Shown here piece after piece: positions 49,971 through 60,321 of a stretch of 64,000 nucleotides of DNA. The DNA is from Lactifluus volemus. Its lineage: Eukaryota; Basidiomycota; Agaricomycetes; Russulales; Russulaceae. Where the stretch lies: positions 930,001 to 994,000 of the forward strand of contig WTXI01000008.1 of NCBI GenBank assembly GCA_022376515.1. Direction: 5' to 3'. The translations under genes and the position numbers were made by a program. Numbering within the stretch: the stretch's first letter is position 1; each line of letters starts with the position of its first letter. The notes beneath the pieces were generated by a model, which was not told the origin of the DNA, made no database searches, and was given only the letters and a program-made list of their open reading frames with translations.

Positions 49971-50924
49971 CAGTCGAACCTCTCTTAACCCATACCCCTC
50001 GGTGGACGGCCCAGGGTATGGGTTATGACGGGTTATGGGTTTGGAGGGATATGCTAAAAATAGGGTTGAAAAATCACGGAAAAGCTTTTGAGAACGAAGG
50101 ATGGAAAAGCATGTCGCGCAGTATGTGACGTGTGGCGGGATCCTTCATTTAGCCTATGAAGAGACCTTCAGCATCTGAGAACGATGGGGGGAGGGGAACT
50201 TACGCCAAGGCAATAAAGTTGTTCATTGTGTCACTCCAAGATCGGGTTCATCCTCCAACCGTGGGGGCTTGCAAAACATGATATTAGGATTTTCGTGAGT
50301 GCCCACTTTGCGAGTGGTGATGAGTTGACCACCTACCTGGCTACTTGTTATATGCATGATGAGATCCACCAGGGCGAGATCCCCCGGTAAGGGGAACCGA
50401 TTTTGGATGAGCTCTAGGATGGAAAGGCCAGTGACCATACATCTGCGCTGATGGTATATTCTGTCCCTGTGATGTGTCCGGGCTGAGGGTAGCCAGGTGT
50501 GAGCATGCGCACCGCCATGTACTTGGCCGTCCTGGTAAAGGTACCCACACGAGATCTGATGAGCTCACCGGACATACCAAAGTTGCAAAGCTTGACGACA
50601 CCTTGCCGTGAGAGGAGAACACTCAAGGGCTTGATGTCTCTGTGAATGACCTTCTTGGAGTGCAAGTAGGCCAGACCTTCCAGAACCTATGACTCATTAC
50701 TATGAGCTTATCGCAAATTGACTATCTGACAATAAAATTCAGGGACCACATCTAATTTGGTGCACAAAATTTATGGGTTTTGCCTGCTGAGGGGTATGGG
50801 TTATGGGTTACTGCAACCTATGGGTTATGGTATGCAATTCCCTGCAAACCAAGTTGGTGGATGGATTTTGCTATGGGATATAAGGGGTTATGATCAGGAG
50901 TATGAGTTAAGAGAGGTTCAACTG
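49971..50924. mobile_element. TIR element of 954 bp with TA flanks carrying a kinase gene fragment
   Basis: The left end reads CAGTCGAACCTCTCTTAAC, the right end (reverse complement) CAGTTGAACCTCTCTTAAC, with the match continuing for about 10 more bases. Each end is directly flanked by TA (49969-49970 and 50925-50926), the target duplication of Tc1/mariner/pogo-type transposons. A motif gggtatgggttatg occurs near both ends in the same orientation (50014, 50792). No transposase is encoded. Most of the interior (about 50080-50687) is MAP kinase kinase coding sequence, with introns. Confidence 0.75.
50080..50687 (-). pseudogene. Mkk1/2-type MAP kinase kinase C-lobe fragment inside the TIR element
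   Basis: Read on the minus strand, the fragment starts after an ATAG acceptor at 50687 with [20 protein letters not shown]. It continues through [47 protein letters not shown] and PPRLEDEP. Across a one-base frame break it reads SDTMNNFIALA, then after an intron MKDPATRHILRDMLFHPSF. The order and wording match the cell-wall-integrity MAPKK (Mkk1/2) family. The N-lobe, with the ATP loop and Lys, is absent. Catalytic residues are changed: the loop Asn is Ser (HRDIKPLS), DFG is NFG, and APE is AVR. It cannot be an active kinase. Confidence 0.85.
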
Positions 50925-50935
50925 TAGTAGCTTAT

Positions 50936-51106
50936 TGTGACAACCTCTGTATCTCAAGGGGGAATTATCTCCCTGACCCATCATGTGCTTATAGAGCCCT
51001 TGCTGAAAGTGTCACTATATATATATAGTGACACTTTCAGCAAGGACTCTATAAGCACATGATGGGTCTTAGATAATTCCCCCTTGAGATACAGAGGTCA
51101 TCACAC
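50936..51106. repeat. near-perfect inverted repeat (hairpin), arms of about 85 bp
   Basis: The arms meet in gtcactatatatatatagtgac (51011-51032). The left arm (cctctgtatctcaaggggg ... agagcccttgctgaaagt) pairs with the right arm (actttcagcaaggactct ... cccccttgagatacagagg) with only a few mismatches and one 2-base bulge. It begins about 10 bp after the right TA of the TIR element. It may be a foldback MITE. Confidence 0.85.
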
Positions 51107-51657
51107 AGGTACAGTGATCTATTTACTTGCCTGTAACAGCCTGTGGTATTGGGGCATACATCTCTGGGCCATTACAAGTAGAGAAAATGGGATGTTGCTG
51201 GAGGCACTTCAAGTGCAAGGTGCAATTCCTTTGGGTGAACTTGGCTGACATGAGGAGGAACACCCAAGATGGTCAAAATCACCAGGCATGCTTAACGGGG
51301 AGATGTCCTCTGCCAGTGAAGGCAAGGAGGAATGAGTCACATGGGGAGAAAGGAGCTGAACGTATGCGTGCACACGAGAGTGCGTTGCTAGATATGGCTG
51401 TTTCCTGAACGCTGTGGAGCGTAGAATAAACAAAGTGTAAGATTTTGGCTGTTGGTCCAGATGATGGTTCGGGCCCACACCCATCGCGCTTGATCGGCTT
51501 ATCATCTCCTTCCTGGAAAGCCATCTTTGAGCCTCTTCGCCGTGAGTTACTCTACTTACCCCTTCCTTTCCTTTCTTTTCCGATGCGACTCGGCTTAATA
51601 CGCTCGCAGATATCTGCTGCCTCTGTCTTTTACTCCGTTCGACCGCGACGAACCGTC
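51107..51657. other. repeat copy and pus3 upstream region
   Basis: 51180-51400 is the second copy of the repeat at 47795-48100. The remaining 250 bp lie upstream of pus3 and contain a C/T-rich tract (ccttcctttcctttc, near 51561), common in fungal promoters. An in-frame extension of pus3 reaches 51445, but the region has no conserved content. Confidence 0.5.
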
Positions 51658-53211
51658 ATGAATCATTCATCATCTGTCCACGGTTCAGATCCATTAAATT
51701 ATGAAACCTGGACGCGCGAAGAGCTCATTGCGCGCCTCAAAGAGCTAGCCCACCCAACACCTACACCTACACCTACACCCACACCAGCACCACTTCCGAT
51801 CTCCTCAACAACCGGCGGCAGCAGAAGAAAATCAAAGTCGTCCTCTCCTTCTTCTCCCTCCACCAAAAAAAAGGGGCGACCGAAACGGGAGTTCAACTTT
51901 TCCGCCTACGCGACGCAAAAGATCGCGCTCAAGTTTACTTATGCCGGTGCCGGTTACGGTGGACTGGCGTGGCAAGCGGGACCGACACCATTGCCGACGG
52001 TCGAAGGCGTGCTCTTCGCCGCGCTCTCCAAAGCCCGGCTCGTCGATCCCGAGGGTGGACTCGAGGGGTGTGGATGGGAACGATGCGGACGTACAGATCG
52101 CGGTGTGAGCGCTGCGGGACAAGTGGTCAGTCTGTACGTGCGTAGCTCGAATCGACCATTTACTACTACTACTACGTCGACAACTACCACCGCCGCCGAT
52201 ACGAGAGATGGTGATGATGATGATGCTTCTAACGACCCACCACCAGTCGACGCGCACCATCAGAATCCTTCACCATCAGCCGAAGCGAGAGAAAGAAGCA
52301 GCATCCGATACCTACACACGCTCAACGGCATCCTGCCCCCCTCGATCCGGGTGTATGCCTGGGCGCCCGTAGCGCCCACGTTCTCGGCCCGCTTCTCGTG
52401 TCGCACGCGACACTACAAGTATTTTTTTTCCGCGCGCAACCTCGACGTGGACGCGATGCGCTCCGGCGCCGCACGGCTCGTAGGGGAACATGACTTTCGC
52501 AACCTGTGCAAGCTCGATCCCGCTAAACAACTCACGTCTTTTCGAAGGCGCATCCTGCGCGCTGACATCTCCCCAATAGACACCCCCACCACCACCAACA
52601 AGGATAATAATAATAATGATGATATGAAAGACACGATGCACGTGCTAGACCTCGTCGGGACCGCGTTCCTCTACAACCAAGTGCGACACATCATGGCCGT
52701 CCTCCTTCTTATTGGCGCGCGCCTCGAATCTCCAAACGTCATCTCGGCTCTATTAAACACAGGTCCCCCTGAAGGTGGCGATAGCGCTAACGGCAAAGAA
52801 CTGCCACTACCGGTGGTGAGATGTAAGCCCGAGTACCAGATGGCGGATGCACTCCCGCTCATGTTGTGGGACTGCACGTACGACGACAAGGACGTGCCGT
52901 GGCGCACGGACGATGCAGGCCTGGATGGCGGCTCTGTCGGGCTGCATACACAATTGGTCGGCCTGGCGGAGCGCGCACGGGTGGAAGCTACATTGGCAGA
53001 ACACTTTCTCACGGCAGCATCGCAGTTCCATCCGCCGGCGCCGACACAAAGATCGTTGATGGGTGGTGGACCGTTGGATGTACCATTAGGAGGAGGGAGG
53101 GTGCGACGGGAGGGCAACTACGTTGAGTTGTTGAAGCGGAAGCGGATGGAAAGCGTTGAAGAAATCAACGCACGTTGGCGGAGACGGAAAAAGGGTGTTG
53201 TCGGAGATTGA
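51658..53211 (+). CDS. pus3: tRNA pseudouridine synthase, Pus3/Deg1 (TruA family)
   Basis: Pus3 converts U38 and U39 in the tRNA anticodon arm to pseudouridine. The gene is an uninterrupted frame of 517 residues. After a low-complexity lead (a TP repeat near residue 35, then Ser/Lys) the catalytic domain starts with ALKFTYAGAGYGGLAWQ. It carries the catalytic Asp in CGRTDRGVSAAGQVVSLYVR, followed by YLHTLNGILPPSIRVYAW, FSARFSCRTRHYKYFF, LVGEHDFRNLCKLD, LVGTAFLYNQVRHIMAVLL and EYQMADALPLMLWDC, all in the family order. An insertion of about 45 residues rich in Thr and Asp separates the catalytic motif from the next block. The frame stays open upstream to 51445, but the ATG at 51658 starts the hydrophilic lead used by related proteins and I prefer it. 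Confidence 0.93.
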   Translation: MNHSSSVHGSDPLNYETWTREELIARLKELAHPTPTPTPTPTPAPLPISSTTGGSRRKSKSSSPSSPSTKKKGRPKREFNFSAYATQKIALKFTYAGAGYGGLAWQAGPTPLPTVEGVLFAALSKARLVDPEGGLEGCGWERCGRTDRGVSAAGQVVSLYVRSSNRPFTTTTTSTTTTAADTRDGDDDDASNDPPPVDAHHQNPSPSAEARERSSIRYLHTLNGILPPSIRVYAWAPVAPTFSARFSCRTRHYKYFFSARNLDVDAMRSGAARLVGEHDFRNLCKLDPAKQLTSFRRRILRADISPIDTPTTTNKDNNNNDDMKDTMHVLDLVGTAFLYNQVRHIMAVLLLIGARLESPNVISALLNTGPPEGGDSANGKELPLPVVRCKPEYQMADALPLMLWDCTYDDKDVPWRTDDAGLDGGSVGLHTQLVGLAERARVEATLAEHFLTAASQFHPPAPTQRSLMGGGPLDVPLGGGRVRREGNYVELLKRKRMESVEEINARWRRRKKGVVGD

Positions 53212-53690
53212 TAAGTTCCGGGGGAATGGTAGGGCCGGAAATAAGATTTTAATTTATTCAGCCACCGCAAATTCAGAGACCGCCGAAATTCCCACCAGCA
53301 AAAAGAGGGAAAGGGAGAGAACTCGCCGCGCAAAGTTGGTTGGACTACTGCTGGCCCCCCAACTGAACTCACTGCGAGAGTATCAGCCTGCCCTATTATC
53401 CGTGCCCCGCGCGCCCGACTCATCCGCTCACCCTCCCTTCGGCACTTGCCCTCCCATCCCATTATCCTCTCCCCTCCTATTATATCTTTTTTGCTCTTTC
53501 TATAGCCTTTAAAGGTTCGTCGTTTTATCCACAATTTATTCAACAGGGGCCCAAACCGACATCGATCCGCACCTCCACTACTCCAATTTACTTGACTCAT
53601 CTCTCTCCCTCCCTTCCACACCCTCCCACTCTGCTATCGCGTGTTCTCGACGTGTCGTTGGTCGTCATGATGCTAACCCTTGGTCCTCAG
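53212..53690. other. intergenic region, nhp6 promoter
   Basis: A C/T-rich region with a tttaaagg box at about 53509. The small ORFs on either strand have no domain. It is probably the promoter and leader of nhp6. Confidence 0.5.
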
Positions 53691-54397
53691 ATGCCCAAGG
53701 AAGCTTCCAAATCAAAGGTCAGTCGCACACTCCCCCCACTCCCCTCCAGCCTACGCGATTTCTTCATGTTTCCGCCGTCGATGCTAATTTTGCGACTCCC
53801 TAGACACGCAAGGCGGCCGAGAAAACCGAGAAAATCCCTCGTGGCGGTGCGCGTAAAAAAGATCCAAAGGCACCCAAGCGTGCGCTCTCTGCGTACATGT
53901 TCTTCAGTCAGGACTGGCGAGAGAGGATCAAGGCAGAGAATCCCGACGCGAGCTTCGGTATGTCTTTTATTTTTGCTTACCACACCATGAACATGGGCTG
54001 AGGGCATCCGGTCTTGTTACGCAGGTGAAGTCGGCAAATTGCTCGGCGCCAAGTGGAAAGAGCTCGATGACGAGGAGAAAAGGGTATGTTGGAATCTATG
54101 CATCGTCTAGTCGCGTTGTTGGCATACATGCCTCCAAGAGATTGACTAGCATATATATGCCCTTTGATGGCGCCGCAATGTTGAACTTTGACGATATGCT
54201 AATCAACTTCCTTTTATGAACAGCCCTATGTTGAACAGGCCGCGCGAGACAAATCTCGTGCTGAACAGGAAAAATCAGAGTACGAGGTACGTAGACCGAC
54301 CTTTGTTTTCTCAGTCAACTCGACAGTTGACATGAATACTTGTCAGAATAAGAACGCCGCCGGGAGTGGTGGCGATGGTGAGGATGATGACGAGTAG
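53691..54397 (+). CDS. nhp6: HMG-box non-histone chromatin protein Nhp6
   Basis: Nhp6 bends DNA and assists FACT and transcription. Five exons: MPKEASKSK (53691-53717); [19 protein letters not shown] leading to [18 protein letters not shown] and [52 protein letters not shown]; and an acidic tail GDGEDDDE ending at 54397. A basic stretch before a single HMG box and the short length (about 112 residues) fit the family. All splice sites are GT...AG. The start is the only ATG before the first intron that gives the basic N terminus; an ag directly before it could also be an acceptor for an untranslated exon. Confidence 0.93.
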
Positions 54398-54867
54398 ATC
54401 ACACCATACAAGGCTAGTGTGCCAGCACCAACTTACTAGGCACAGCGAAATGGTTTTTTCGCTGAAGAGTACCCGTCTGACTTGTTTTTTGAGCCCTCGT
54501 TGACATAAATCAGTTTTGTTACCGTCTCTTCTCTTTCTTTCTCTCTCTTTGCCTTTTATCTGTTGTCCGTCGTAACGTATTTTGTGCCGCGCCATTTTGT
54601 CTGTGACAGCCACTCTATCTGCGCTGTTGGGGAACACGGTATTTGTCTTGTACCGTTGGTCGTGGAGGTGTGTAATAGTAATATTATTGATAAGCCAAAG
54701 GCAGGAAGTGTGAGAGAGGAAAGGAGGTGAGAGAAAGATAAAAAGATAAAGAGAGGGGGAGAGATGATGGAAGAAAGAGAAGCCGGAAATGGACGGAAAA
54801 GGCAGATCGTCACAAAGGGGGGGGTCTCGCCTCACAACTTGACTTGACTTGAACCAAGAGCACAAAC
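54398..54867. other. intergenic region between nhp6 and kes1
   Basis: It holds the nhp6 3' end and kes1 5' region. The minus-strand ORFs are low-complexity Ser/Leu/Phe, artefacts of an A/G-rich tract (54700-54790). No gene is supported. Confidence 0.5.
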
Positions 54868-56507
54868 ATGTCAGACTCCCTCGATGGTCAATCCGGTGAT
54901 GTGAGTATTTTTAAACAGACCAGTTCCATATTTCTACTTCCTTCATAGGCCGTTCCTCCTTCCCAAAAGTCAACCTGGGCCCAGTTCATCAAATCGTACT
55001 TCTCCTCTCATGCCCTTTCATACTTCCTCTTCTCAACTTTTCCGCAGCATCGCATCCTTCTCAGGCGATCTTTATTCGCTCACCGCTCCACCTTTCATTC
55101 TTTCACCCGTTTCACTTACCGAGTTCCCTGGTCCGTCACAATCCCTTCACTGATCACTCTTCATCCTCACCCTACTCCCAGCGTACTGGTGCGAGCGTCC
55201 AGAGCTCTTTGCCGACATAGCACAAGGCAATACACCAGAGGACCGCGCCCGTCGTGTCCTCAAGTGGTTCATTAGCACTCTAAGGGACAGTATACTTCCA
55301 GAAATGAAACCATGGGCTCAGAGAAAAAGTCTGTTCTGTCTCCCTTTCTCTCAACTTTGGCCCTTGACCATGACTACCCAGACCCCTTAACCCCGTGCTT
55401 GGCGAGTACGTCATCGTGCCTGTTGTCTCCCCACAAATGAATGTACCTGAACCTTACCTCTCCTTCACCTTGTAGACTGTTCTACGGTCACTGGCCAGAT
55501 AAGAATGGACGTGGTTTGACGACTCTCGTCGTGGAGCAGGTCTCCCACCACCCTCCGATTACGGCTTATTATATCGCCAATAAATCGCGCGGGATCACCC
55601 TCCAGGGACATTCCGCGCAGAAGACTTCTTTCTCTGGTGAGTTGTTTCCCCCCTGGGCCCTGGTCCATGTCCAACAAACGTGCCCTCGACCCTCAGGCGG
55701 GAACATCATTGTTAAGCAACTCGGGCACGCCACCCTGACCGTCTCGCTTCCCAATGGCAACAAGGAAGACTACTTGATCACCCTTCCGCGCCTACGCATC
55801 GAAGGGCTCTGGTATGGCTCGCCCTATATCGAGCTTGCAGAGACGTCGTATATCCAGAGCTCATCTGGGTGGCTCTCGACAATCAAGTATCAGGGCAAGG
55901 GCTACTTCTCCGGAAAGTCCCATACTTTCAAGGCCGACCTGACGCCGCCGATCGGCGCCGGTTCGGCCTTTAAATCGAGCAGCTTCGAAGGGCAATGGAA
56001 CACCACGAGCAAGGACACGAGGACAAATGCCGTGTTCACAGACGTGAATGGCCCAAAGGAGGAAGTTACCGTACGACCGGTGGAGGATCAGGGTGAGTGG
56101 GAGAGTCGCGCGTTGTGGTGTAAGGTTGCAAAGGGGATCCGGGAGAGTGATTTTGATACTGCTGCGCGGGAGAAGGGCCGCATAGAGGTGCATTATCTCT
56201 CCCCCCCTCGCTTTTTTTTAGATCTGTCGCTGACGGGATAGTACTAAAAAAACAATAGACCGAACAGCGTCAAAGACGGCGTGATGAGACCGAAGCTGGT
56301 ACTTCCTGGCAGTTGAAGCACTTTGTATTCCAGGACAACGATCCACTCTGTAAGTCCTCCCTATCTTCCGTCTCCAACTTGCTTTCTCACTTTGACGGGT
56401 TCCCCATATTCCTAGACGAACGTCTTGGCAGGCTGTTCAAGACCACTCCGCCGACAGAGGAAGTGTACATCTACCAGAACAATGGCCCTACGTTTGACGG
56501 TGCGTGA
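54868..56507 (+). CDS. kes1: oxysterol-binding protein, Kes1/Osh4 type
   Basis: Kes1/Osh4 proteins exchange sterol and PI4P between membranes. The first exon is MSDSLDGQSGD, then over a 48-nt intron AVPPSQKSTWAQFIKS, SIASFSGDLYSLTAPPFIL and AYWCERPELFADIAQG. Next come KGQYTSRNETMGSEKK, PLNPVLGE, LFYGHWPD and the family signature EQVSHHPPITAYY. Then follow GITLQGHSAQKTSFSG, IIVKQLGHATLTV, LPRLRIEGLWYGSPYIELA, GWLSTIKYQGKGYFSGKSH and LWCKVAKGIRESDFD. The last exons give WQLKHFVFQD, ERLGRLFKTTPPTEEVYIYQ and a stop at 56507. No PH domain is present, as expected for Kes1. At about 55282 the frame breaks in WFISTL|KGQYTS, and one extra A in the aa run restores it. Confidence 0.92.
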
Positions 56508-58575
56508 GCGTGAGCTGGGCTTGCTTGCGGAACTTTCCCTGGCGTCTTCGCTTCCTCCTTTTACTATCCCGCACTTGTGCCCCTCTTGACAAAGTGGAGA
56601 GTGCTCGTAAACTAATGTGTAAAAGCATTACATACTACACAGTATATGGACGTGCCTGATAAGCTCCATCTCTGAAGCTTCGTCCGACAACGTTCATTTT
56701 TTTCTTTATCCTATTCAACGATTTTTTTAATTTCGGTTTTTCCGTGGTTCCGTGGCTATTTTTTCCCCGGCGCCGATTTCAAGTGGCAATTTGGGCTCAT
56801 TCACGGATCCTAACGAAACATATGATACCCACACACACCTTTGGTGAATGCTTTCAACAGCAAGACCTCACCTACGATTAGGAACTTTTCACAATCTTCT
56901 CTTCTATGCCTATAGTAACCTTTTTTTTCGTCACATATCTGAATCGCTGCACTGCACTCTGCACAATTCTAGTAACCTTTGCGCTGTCGAACTACTTTTG
57001 GTCTGGCTCCAGTCAGCCACTGTCACGGTTGGGGAGAGAGGACATTGGGGATGGGGTCTCCGTCTAAACCCGGAGGACCATCGACCGGGACATAGCCATC
57101 AGTTTCTCATCCTCACGATGCGTAAAGCTTTGCAAAACTAAACTAAGCTTTTGGCATGTATCGCTTTATTTCTCCCCTCCTCGCTTTTTTTTTTTTTTGC
57201 AAATGTTGTATTGATACGAACAGTTGATACGAACAGTAGTTTATAAAAAGGCGCCAGCTGCGGCCGGCCGCCGTAACCGATCGAGCCCCAAGCACAGGAC
57301 GTGGACGCCGAGGTGGCCGAAGGGGGTGGGCTTTATTTGCTGCGCAGCGCACGTGATCGACACGAAAAGCCCGAAGGGGTTGCACCATCTTCATTTTTTG
57401 AGAAGGGAGAAAGGAGAGATTAAAAGCGTAGTAAGCTGTTTCGAGGGAAGCCGGTCGGCGCTGACCCTTACAGCCAGGCGCAAGGCTGACGCACACTGGC
57501 AGGGAGCCTGAGAGGAACCCTGCTGCTGGGTCGATCACAAATGGACACGGGTGTGCGCTCACTGGCACGTGCAATTCCGAGACCGCTTATCGCAAAGCTG
57601 TGCCTCCAACGGAGGTTTTTTGATTTGCATACAACGGTGAGACAGGAGACAAGAGGATTAGACATGAACGTTCAGCGCCCAAGCTCAAACCCTGAAATGA
57701 GAAACAACAGGTGATTGATGAGACATAAAATGTTGGTCTAGGGTCTTTCATGCTGCGCAGTCACAACGGCGGGTCCTATAAGCCGAGTGAAATGCACTTT
57801 TATACGAGAGTCGACGGTGTCGAACCTTGCGAGATGGCGGCCCTAGATCCCACCCCCGGGACGCCGAATGGGAGGTCTTTTGATCCCTCGTACATTGCGT
57901 TGCTGACTTCCGCGAACGGGGAACAGGCACTGAGTTACTTCCACATGTTCTGCCATGATCATGAGAGATTGGGGGACGGATATGTGAGGCGATACAAGTA
58001 CGCATGTCATGGCGCCTACTGGTCACGTGGATCAGACAATTGCGGTCCACACTTTTTGGCTTTTCAATCCATGAACGGTGGGTGGGCCTGGATCGCGATA
58101 CCTTACCACCTATTCAGATTCTTAGCTCAGAGAATTTTCTCCAATCGTTATGTGGCATTCCCGGGACGGACTCGCTGAAGCTATTCCGAGCTGACTTGAC
58201 GGCAGACAGTGTGGTCTAGCCTACATGCAGAAGACGACGACAACGCTACCATTACCACTGGCGCTGAGAGGTAAGACATGGGAAATGTTCCAGTTAACTT
58301 ACGTAGTGCTGTGCGGTGATCACGATCGGTTCACAGACAAAGCAGAAACCACAATGAATGTTTGCTGGCAGAATGACAAGCCACCCAAAAAAAAGCGAGA
58401 TGAGACTGACTGTGAGTACAAAAAGCCGACAGTCAGTGAGACGAGCCTTCCCCCATAGTTGTAATCTAAGCACGGGAAACGAGCATCAGCACAACGTTCA
58501 CCGACCTCTTGTCCCCCGTTCTTGCCTACCTTTCAAGCCTTCGTTCTCTTCTTCATCTCTATTTCTTCTTGCGCC
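56508..58575. other. intergenic region with weak ORFs
   Basis: No supported gene. It has a T17 tract at about 57186 and a GC-rich patch at 57250-57340. A plus-strand ORF at 57750-58178 (142 codons, MHFYTRVDGVEPCEMAALD onward) has balanced composition and may be an exon of an unknown gene; its neighbour frames show no continuation. I leave it unannotated. Confidence 0.4.
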
Positions 58576-59328
58576 ATGTCTAGTCCTACCCACCGCTATT
58601 ACCTACGATCCACCGTAAAGACCCCGACCCGGCCCAGTCCATCTTCACGGGATGCCAATGGACGCAAAGCCCTAGAGAATACTAACGTGGACCCTTCGGA
58701 AAGTGAGTTTATCCCATCTGAAATCTTATGCAGAAACTGACGCCAGTCTCCATCAGATATAGACAATGCCCCAGCGGAGCGACACGCTCCGCGTCTACAA
58801 AGACACCGAACCCCCTCCACCCTAGATATTCCCAGACACCAACTGGGGTCAGAGGGTAACCAATCAAATGGCTTACAGGGAGGGTCCTCTGCATCCTCGG
58901 ACACGGATGTGGACGGTTTCAACGCCAGGCCTGATCACGGCAACAGCTCGGTACAGACCGATGGTGTAGAAGCGGCGCGCGAGAGAGTAGCCGTGCAGCG
59001 TCAGGAGAATGCCGAGAGAATCAGACGCGAACAAAGGCAAAAGATTTTCGCGGTGGAGGCGTGGTCGCTGAGACAGCGCGCGGAATATTTAGAGTGGAAG
59101 GCGGCAGAGTTGGTCCGCCGCGAGATGGAAGGTGGGGCCTCGGACTCCGAGTCTGGGTCAGAATCCGTGGCCACGCCAGATGGGGATGAGGCGGAATCTC
59201 AATATGCTCCGACTGAAGTATTTTCAGAGTCGGAGCAACAAGCTTGGACGACCCCGGCGACTCGTCAACAGTGGCAACAAGGCCTCGTCCTCCATCGCCA
59301 CCATGCTTTGCCCATGGAAGAATTGTAG
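58576..59328 (+). CDS. unrecognised hydrophilic coiled-coil protein
   Basis: Two exons: 58576-58702 (MSSPTHRYYLRSTVKTPTRP onward) and 58757-59328, joined by a 54-nt GTGAGT...CAG intron that keeps the frame (PSENIDNAPAERH). The protein has about 232 residues. The N-terminal third is Ser/Pro/Arg-rich and basic. The middle (VAVQRQENAERIRREQRQKI to EYLEWKAAELVRREME) is strongly charged and likely a coiled coil. The tail is acidic and Gln-rich, ending PMEEL. No domain is recognised. The YYLRS start resembles N termini of fungal Gag-like or chromatin proteins, but there is no zinc knuckle and no polymerase downstream, so this stays a guess. Confidence 0.5.
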
Positions 59329-60321
59329 TCGGGATAACGTTTTGCGAGCTTTGGATTATATAGTCATTATTACCATCAGATAACTTTCATCGTCTTTCTA
59401 TCTTTTTCTATCAATGCTATGTCTATTATTAATAATCAATGTATAAAGATAAAGAAGCTCCTCACCTGCTTGTCGATGCATCTCGGTTGTTTTGAAACAA
59501 AGCTTATTAGCCACACGTACTGATTGCCAGTGCCAGTCGCCATCACCGTTTTGTTGAAATTCGCGTTTGTATCTCGTTACATCTGCATCGTACAAAGAAG
59601 CGGGCCCTGTAATTGCCGCCATTACGGTTGGGGAGGGCGGTGGCACCAGAGAGCGAACATGTGCGGCAGAGCAATAAAGGCGATCCGCTATCTTTCATAG
59701 TGCAAATTGGGAGCATTTGAGTGCATCTCAGGCCCTATACTGGCTACGTGTAGTCGTGGGAGTGTATAGTAGTATAGGCATTGAAGCGTGGAAGTTCAGA
59801 CCAAGATTATCCGGTAAGGATGTAAGAATCAGAGAAGAAATAGCTGAGCCAAAGGGGAAGGGGAAACTCCCTGCCAAGCCCCGAGGAACGTGGCCGGGGT
59901 GGCGTCGCAGTACATCCTGATGTGACAAGGCGAAAAGGAGTTGCCTGATACCAAGCAAGATAGGCCCGGGGGGAGACTCGGAGCAGACAAGAAAGGGAAG
60001 AACGAGACAAGCAAGAAGAGATGACGAAATAAAACAAAACAACGTGCCATTCGAGGGACAGGGATCGGCGCTGTGACATTACAGGGGCAAGGTGCCTCTC
60101 ATCAACTCTCATCATGGAATGTCAGTGCAGTTAGTTCCGCACTTGCCTTATGCAAGTACATGCATATATGTTAACGTAATGCGACTTAAGAGGTGGACAG
60201 GGCTGTTTACACGTGCGCACTGCCTAGAACACCACTGCAGCAGGGAGCATGAAAGCTTGAGGAATGCTGCCGGCGCAGGATCGCCACCAGGAGGGGCATG
60301 CCCGTGATGCAAGTGGGATCT
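59329..60321. other. intergenic region
   Basis: No supported gene. A minus-strand ORF at 59398-59646 (ending at VRVANKLCFKTTEMH and a Lys/Arg tail) has protein-like composition but no recognisable domain and no flanking exons. Confidence 0.4.

Noticed and set aside
57143..57574. Minus-strand ORF of 143 codons
   Set aside because: Rich in Pro and Arg from a GC-rich patch and ending in a poly-Lys artefact of a T tract.
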